A DNA stretch of 8,851 bases from Chloroflexota bacterium (GTDB lineage Bacteria > Chloroflexota > Dormibacteria > Dormibacterales > Dormibacteraceae). The stretch lies in assembly GCA_005880525.1 (NCBI GenBank), contig VBFW01000037.1, positions 1 through 8,851 on the forward strand, in the 5' to 3' direction. Position numbers and translations under genes: made by a program. The notes beneath the pieces were generated by a model. That model made no database searches. It saw nothing but the letters and a program-made list of their open reading frames with translations, and was not told where the DNA came from. Shown here in pieces: positions 6,870-8,851 of the stretch (positions are counted from its first letter, which is position 1; each line of letters begins with the position of its first letter).

Positions 6870-7303
6870 CCCTGTTGGCTGTATGGATGGCCGGCTTTCC
6901 GGTTCTCGGCGTCATCGCCGGGATCGTGGGAGCCTCATTCCGTCGCGTACGGCAGGTGCTCGTGTGGCCGGCCGCGGTTTACTCGGCCGGCGTCCTCGTT
7001 TACGGGCTCTTTGCCGGCGGTCCTAACCGCTCGGCCTACATCGCCAACCTGGACGTGATGGCAGTGGGAGTCGTTGTCGTGGTGACGGTGCTATCGCTCG
7101 CGCCGATCCTTTCCGCAAGGGTGAGTTCGCGAGCACCCTCGGTTGTCGCAACGATTGTGCTGGGACTGTTGATCCTCTCCTTCACGCTCGGGCTCGCGCC
7201 CTGGGTCCCCGCAGCCTCATGCGTGCTGGCCGCCGCCATCGCGGGCCCGCCGGGAAAAGCTCGAGGGGCTCCCACGCCGGAAGCCCCTCGAGAAAAACGC
7301 TAA
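6866..7303 (+). CDS. Small multi-pass membrane protein of unknown function
   Basis: I do not recognise the family. The 145-residue product has four clear hydrophobic segments, at about 3-24, 31-50, 63-83 and 93-110, and a possible fifth at 112-127, followed by a hydrophilic tail rich in Pro, Gly, Arg and Lys (128-145). Positive charges lie at 26-29 between the first two segments (RRVRQ), which would place that loop inside the cell. There is no histidine anywhere, so a haem-binding role is unlikely, and I see no other cofactor motif. The ATG overlaps the stop of the CoxL-like gene as ATGA, so the two are probably translated together and may work together, for example as a membrane partner; this is inference. 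The open frame extends back to 6338, but only as an out-of-frame shadow of the upstream gene. Its 3' end contains the hairpin described separately. Confidence 0.8.
   Translation: MTLLAVWMAGFPVLGVIAGIVGASFRRVRQVLVWPAAVYSAGVLVYGLFAGGPNRSAYIANLDVMAVGVVVVVTVLSLAPILSARVSSRAPSVVATIVLGLLILSFTLGLAPWVPAASCVLAAAIAGPPGKARGAPTPEAPREKR
7255..7292 (-). terminator. Rho-independent terminator of the S53 peptidase, inside the opposing gene
   Basis: A perfect 11-bp inverted repeat, CTCGAGGGGCT (7260-7270) and AGCCCCTCGAG (7282-7292), encloses an 11-base loop. On the minus strand it begins 14 bases after the peptidase stop codon and is followed by CTTTT (7259-7255), a short U-run. On the plus strand it is followed by AAAAACGC, so it is not a standard terminator in that direction, although the stem may still matter there. 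The whole hairpin lies within codons 132-142 of the membrane protein gene. Confidence 0.7.
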
Positions 7304-7306
7304 GGC

Positions 7307-8815
7307 TTAATGACCGTGGGCCGCGAGGACCAGGTCAGGTAGCAGGATCGCGGCGTTCGGGGTACCCAGCCCGGTGACGGGGTCCCACCCGGTCGTCGCC
7401 GGGTAGCCCGGGATGCTCCCGACCAACTGGTTGTTGCCGGTCGTCACGTCATAGAAGTCGCTGGCGTAGCGGGTCGCGTCCGCGCCGATCACATACAGCG
7501 CGGGGTTGATGAGTCCGAGGCCACCGCCGTTGATCTGGTCGGCGATCGCGACCAGTGCCGCCCACTGCGGGCAGCTGAGCGAGGTGCCGCCGATGTCGTA
7601 CCAACCCGTGCTGCACGGGGTGGGGCCGCAGGACAGGCCGCCGTTGCCAGAGGGCGGCAGAGTGATGTAGACCAGCGCGCCGGTGCGCGAGCTGGCTTGC
7701 AGGCCCACGTCAGGCACTCCGCGCATCGAACCGATGGCGGTGCTGCCCGCGGGCAGGGTGTTCTGGTAGCTGGGCTTGGCGAAGACGTGGCTGAAGCCAC
7801 CACCCGAGTTGGTCCAGCCGACCTCGGCTACTCCCGGATGCGACTGGCAGTTGGTCGGAGGGCTGGCACTGTCGGTCGTGCGCGGGTCGTTGGTGCCGGC
7901 GTTGGGATCGGTGCACAGGTAGGTGCCGCCCACGCCGGTGACGAGCGGGTCGCTGGCCGGCCACTCAACTGTGGGGAACGGGATGAGCGGCTGAGTCTTG
8001 ACGGGGCTCTTCATTGCGTTGGCCGTGCCACCGTCGCCGGACGAGCCAAGTACTGTGACGGCGTTACCCGCAGCCGCGACATAAGCGTGGCGCAAATTGA
8101 GCAGCGACTGGAAGCTGGCGAACGCGTCCTCCGCCGAGGCGAAGCTCTGCGAGATGACGTTCGCCATGTGGTGGTCGATGACGTACTGCTCGGCGTTCAT
8201 CATGTCGGGGAAGCCCTGCACGCCGAGGGTCTCCGCGGTTGGCGTGGTAACCAGCAGGATGTTGGCGCCAGGCGCCATCGCGTGTGCCGTCTCGACGTCT
8301 AGCGAGACCTCGAGCGCCCACGCTGACTTGTCCTCCAGGCCGGTGGTGCCGTTGCCGGGAATCGACTTGGTGGCAGGAGCACCCTGGAAGTGGAACTGGC
8401 TGAAGGTCGGCATCCCGGCCGTGCACGCGACGCCTTCCTCGCCGCATATCGGCGCGATACCGAAGGCAGTGTCGAACACGTGCAGGTCGTGGGCGATGGT
8501 GTCGCTTCCGTACGAGTCGACGATGGCGATGGTCATGCCCGTGCCGTTCAACCCGGCGCTATACAGCGGTCCGAGGTTGTACGCGGCCTGGATGGCCTGC
8601 GGCGAGAAGCAGCGCCGCTTTACAGGGGTGGCGTTCGCGCACTGCGCCTGTGTAGGCGGCGTGGTCGACGTGCTTACCTGGGCGTAGTCGCTGACGGTTG
8701 GATGCATGACGACCGCAGCGGCCGCGACGCTCGACGGCCCTGGCAGCGCAATGGCCGCGCTTAATGCTCCGACGGCGAAACGTCCGAGCCTGCGCTTGAG
8801 ACGTGAAACGTGCAA
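7307..8815 (-). CDS. Secreted S53 family (sedolisin/kumamolisin-like) serine-carboxyl peptidase
   Basis: Sedolisins are endopeptidases, usually acid-active, that act outside the cell. The 502-residue product starts with a signal peptide: basic KRRLGR (7-12), hydrophobic FAVGALSAAIAL (13-24), and a likely cleavage near the alanine run at 31-34. The catalytic domain runs from about 68 to the end. It has EVSLDVETAHAMAPGA (169-184) with Glu169 and Asp173, SSGDGG with the oxyanion aspartate Asp261, GGTSLSCPQWAAL with Ser412, and the calcium-site regions DFYDVTTG (453-460) and GWDPVTGLGTPNA (476-488). These roles are assigned from the family. The usual pro-domain of about 170-200 residues is absent. 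Cysteines at 59/69, 124/131, 301/323 and 396/401 are spaced like disulfide pairs, and Cys415 is extra. The start is TTG 8815, preceded by AAGGGGGTG with 5 bases between. The in-frame GTG at 8848 lacks such a site and gives a poorer signal peptide. Any promoter lies beyond the window. Confidence 0.93.
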   Translation of the reverse strand: MHVSRLKRRLGRFAVGALSAAIALPGPSSVAAAAVVMHPTVSDYAQVSTSTTPPTQAQCANATPVKRRCFSPQAIQAAYNLGPLYSAGLNGTGMTIAIVDSYGSDTIAHDLHVFDTAFGIAPICGEEGVACTAGMPTFSQFHFQGAPATKSIPGNGTTGLEDKSAWALEVSLDVETAHAMAPGANILLVTTPTAETLGVQGFPDMMNAEQYVIDHHMANVISQSFASAEDAFASFQSLLNLRHAYVAAAGNAVTVLGSSGDGGTANAMKSPVKTQPLIPFPTVEWPASDPLVTGVGGTYLCTDPNAGTNDPRTTDSASPPTNCQSHPGVAEVGWTNSGGGFSHVFAKPSYQNTLPAGSTAIGSMRGVPDVGLQASSRTGALVYITLPPSGNGGLSCGPTPCSTGWYDIGGTSLSCPQWAALVAIADQINGGGLGLINPALYVIGADATRYASDFYDVTTGNNQLVGSIPGYPATTGWDPVTGLGTPNAAILLPDLVLAAHGH

Positions 8816-8820
8816 TGCAG

Positions 8821-8829
8821 CACCCCCTT
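8821..8829 (-). promoter_or_regulatory. Ribosome binding site (AAGGGGGTG) of the S53 peptidase
   Basis: On the minus strand AAGGGGGTG matches the ideal AAGGAGGTG with one change and lies 5 bases before TTG 8815. This spacing supports TTG as the start, with the signal peptide beginning right there. The remaining bases up to 8851 hold nothing else I can identify. Confidence 0.6.
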
Positions 8830-8851
8830 GGCAAAGCGCGCCCGCCACCCC

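Overview
The window is high-GC, gene-dense DNA with very short intergenic gaps, GTG and TTG starts next to ATG, and candidate leaderless starts. Gene content (AcnA-type aconitase, GH77 amylomaltase, DUF1059-like protein, CoxL-like molybdenum hydroxylase of the AYRGAGR type, secreted sedolisin) suits a high-GC soil bacterium, for example Actinomycetota, Chloroflexota or Dormibacterota. That placement is inference from gene content only, and no marker gene settles it.

Layout. On the minus strand, from 4652 down to 1, lies a compact block that could be one operon: a DUF1059-like small protein (4652-4473), an unrecognised 172-residue protein (4414-3896), the 4-alpha-glucanotransferase MalQ (3896-2229, overlapping its upstream neighbour by one base), and aconitase AcnA (from 2218, 10 bases after malQ, running off the left edge). 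The aconitase is broken. At 718/719 about 131 bases are missing, which shifts the frame and removes the conserved block holding two of the three iron-sulfur cluster cysteines. Both sides of the break otherwise read as good aconitase.

On the plus strand, divergent from this block across only 24 bases, is a CoxL-like (xanthine dehydrogenase family) large subunit (4677-6869). A 145-residue membrane protein follows with an ATGA overlap (6866-7303). No medium or small subunit gene is adjacent. The 24-base divergent gap contains overlapping -10-like hexamers on the two strands that share one TA step, each 7 bases from a start codon, which suggests a symmetric leaderless promoter.

Convergent with the membrane protein, on the minus strand, is a secreted S53 (sedolisin) peptidase (8815-7307) with a complete catalytic set but no pro-domain. 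The two stop codons are 3 bases apart, and a strong hairpin that looks like the peptidase terminator lies inside the 3' coding end of the membrane protein gene.

The genes do not form one recognisable pathway: there is central carbon metabolism, glucan metabolism, a molybdenum hydroxylase unit and an extracellular protease. I see no RNA gene, CRISPR array, insertion sequence or phage gene, and no stretch over 300 bases lacks a gene. No clearly new biological system is evident. The observations most worth checking are the aconitase lesion, the divergent promoter and the CoxL-like/membrane protein pair.
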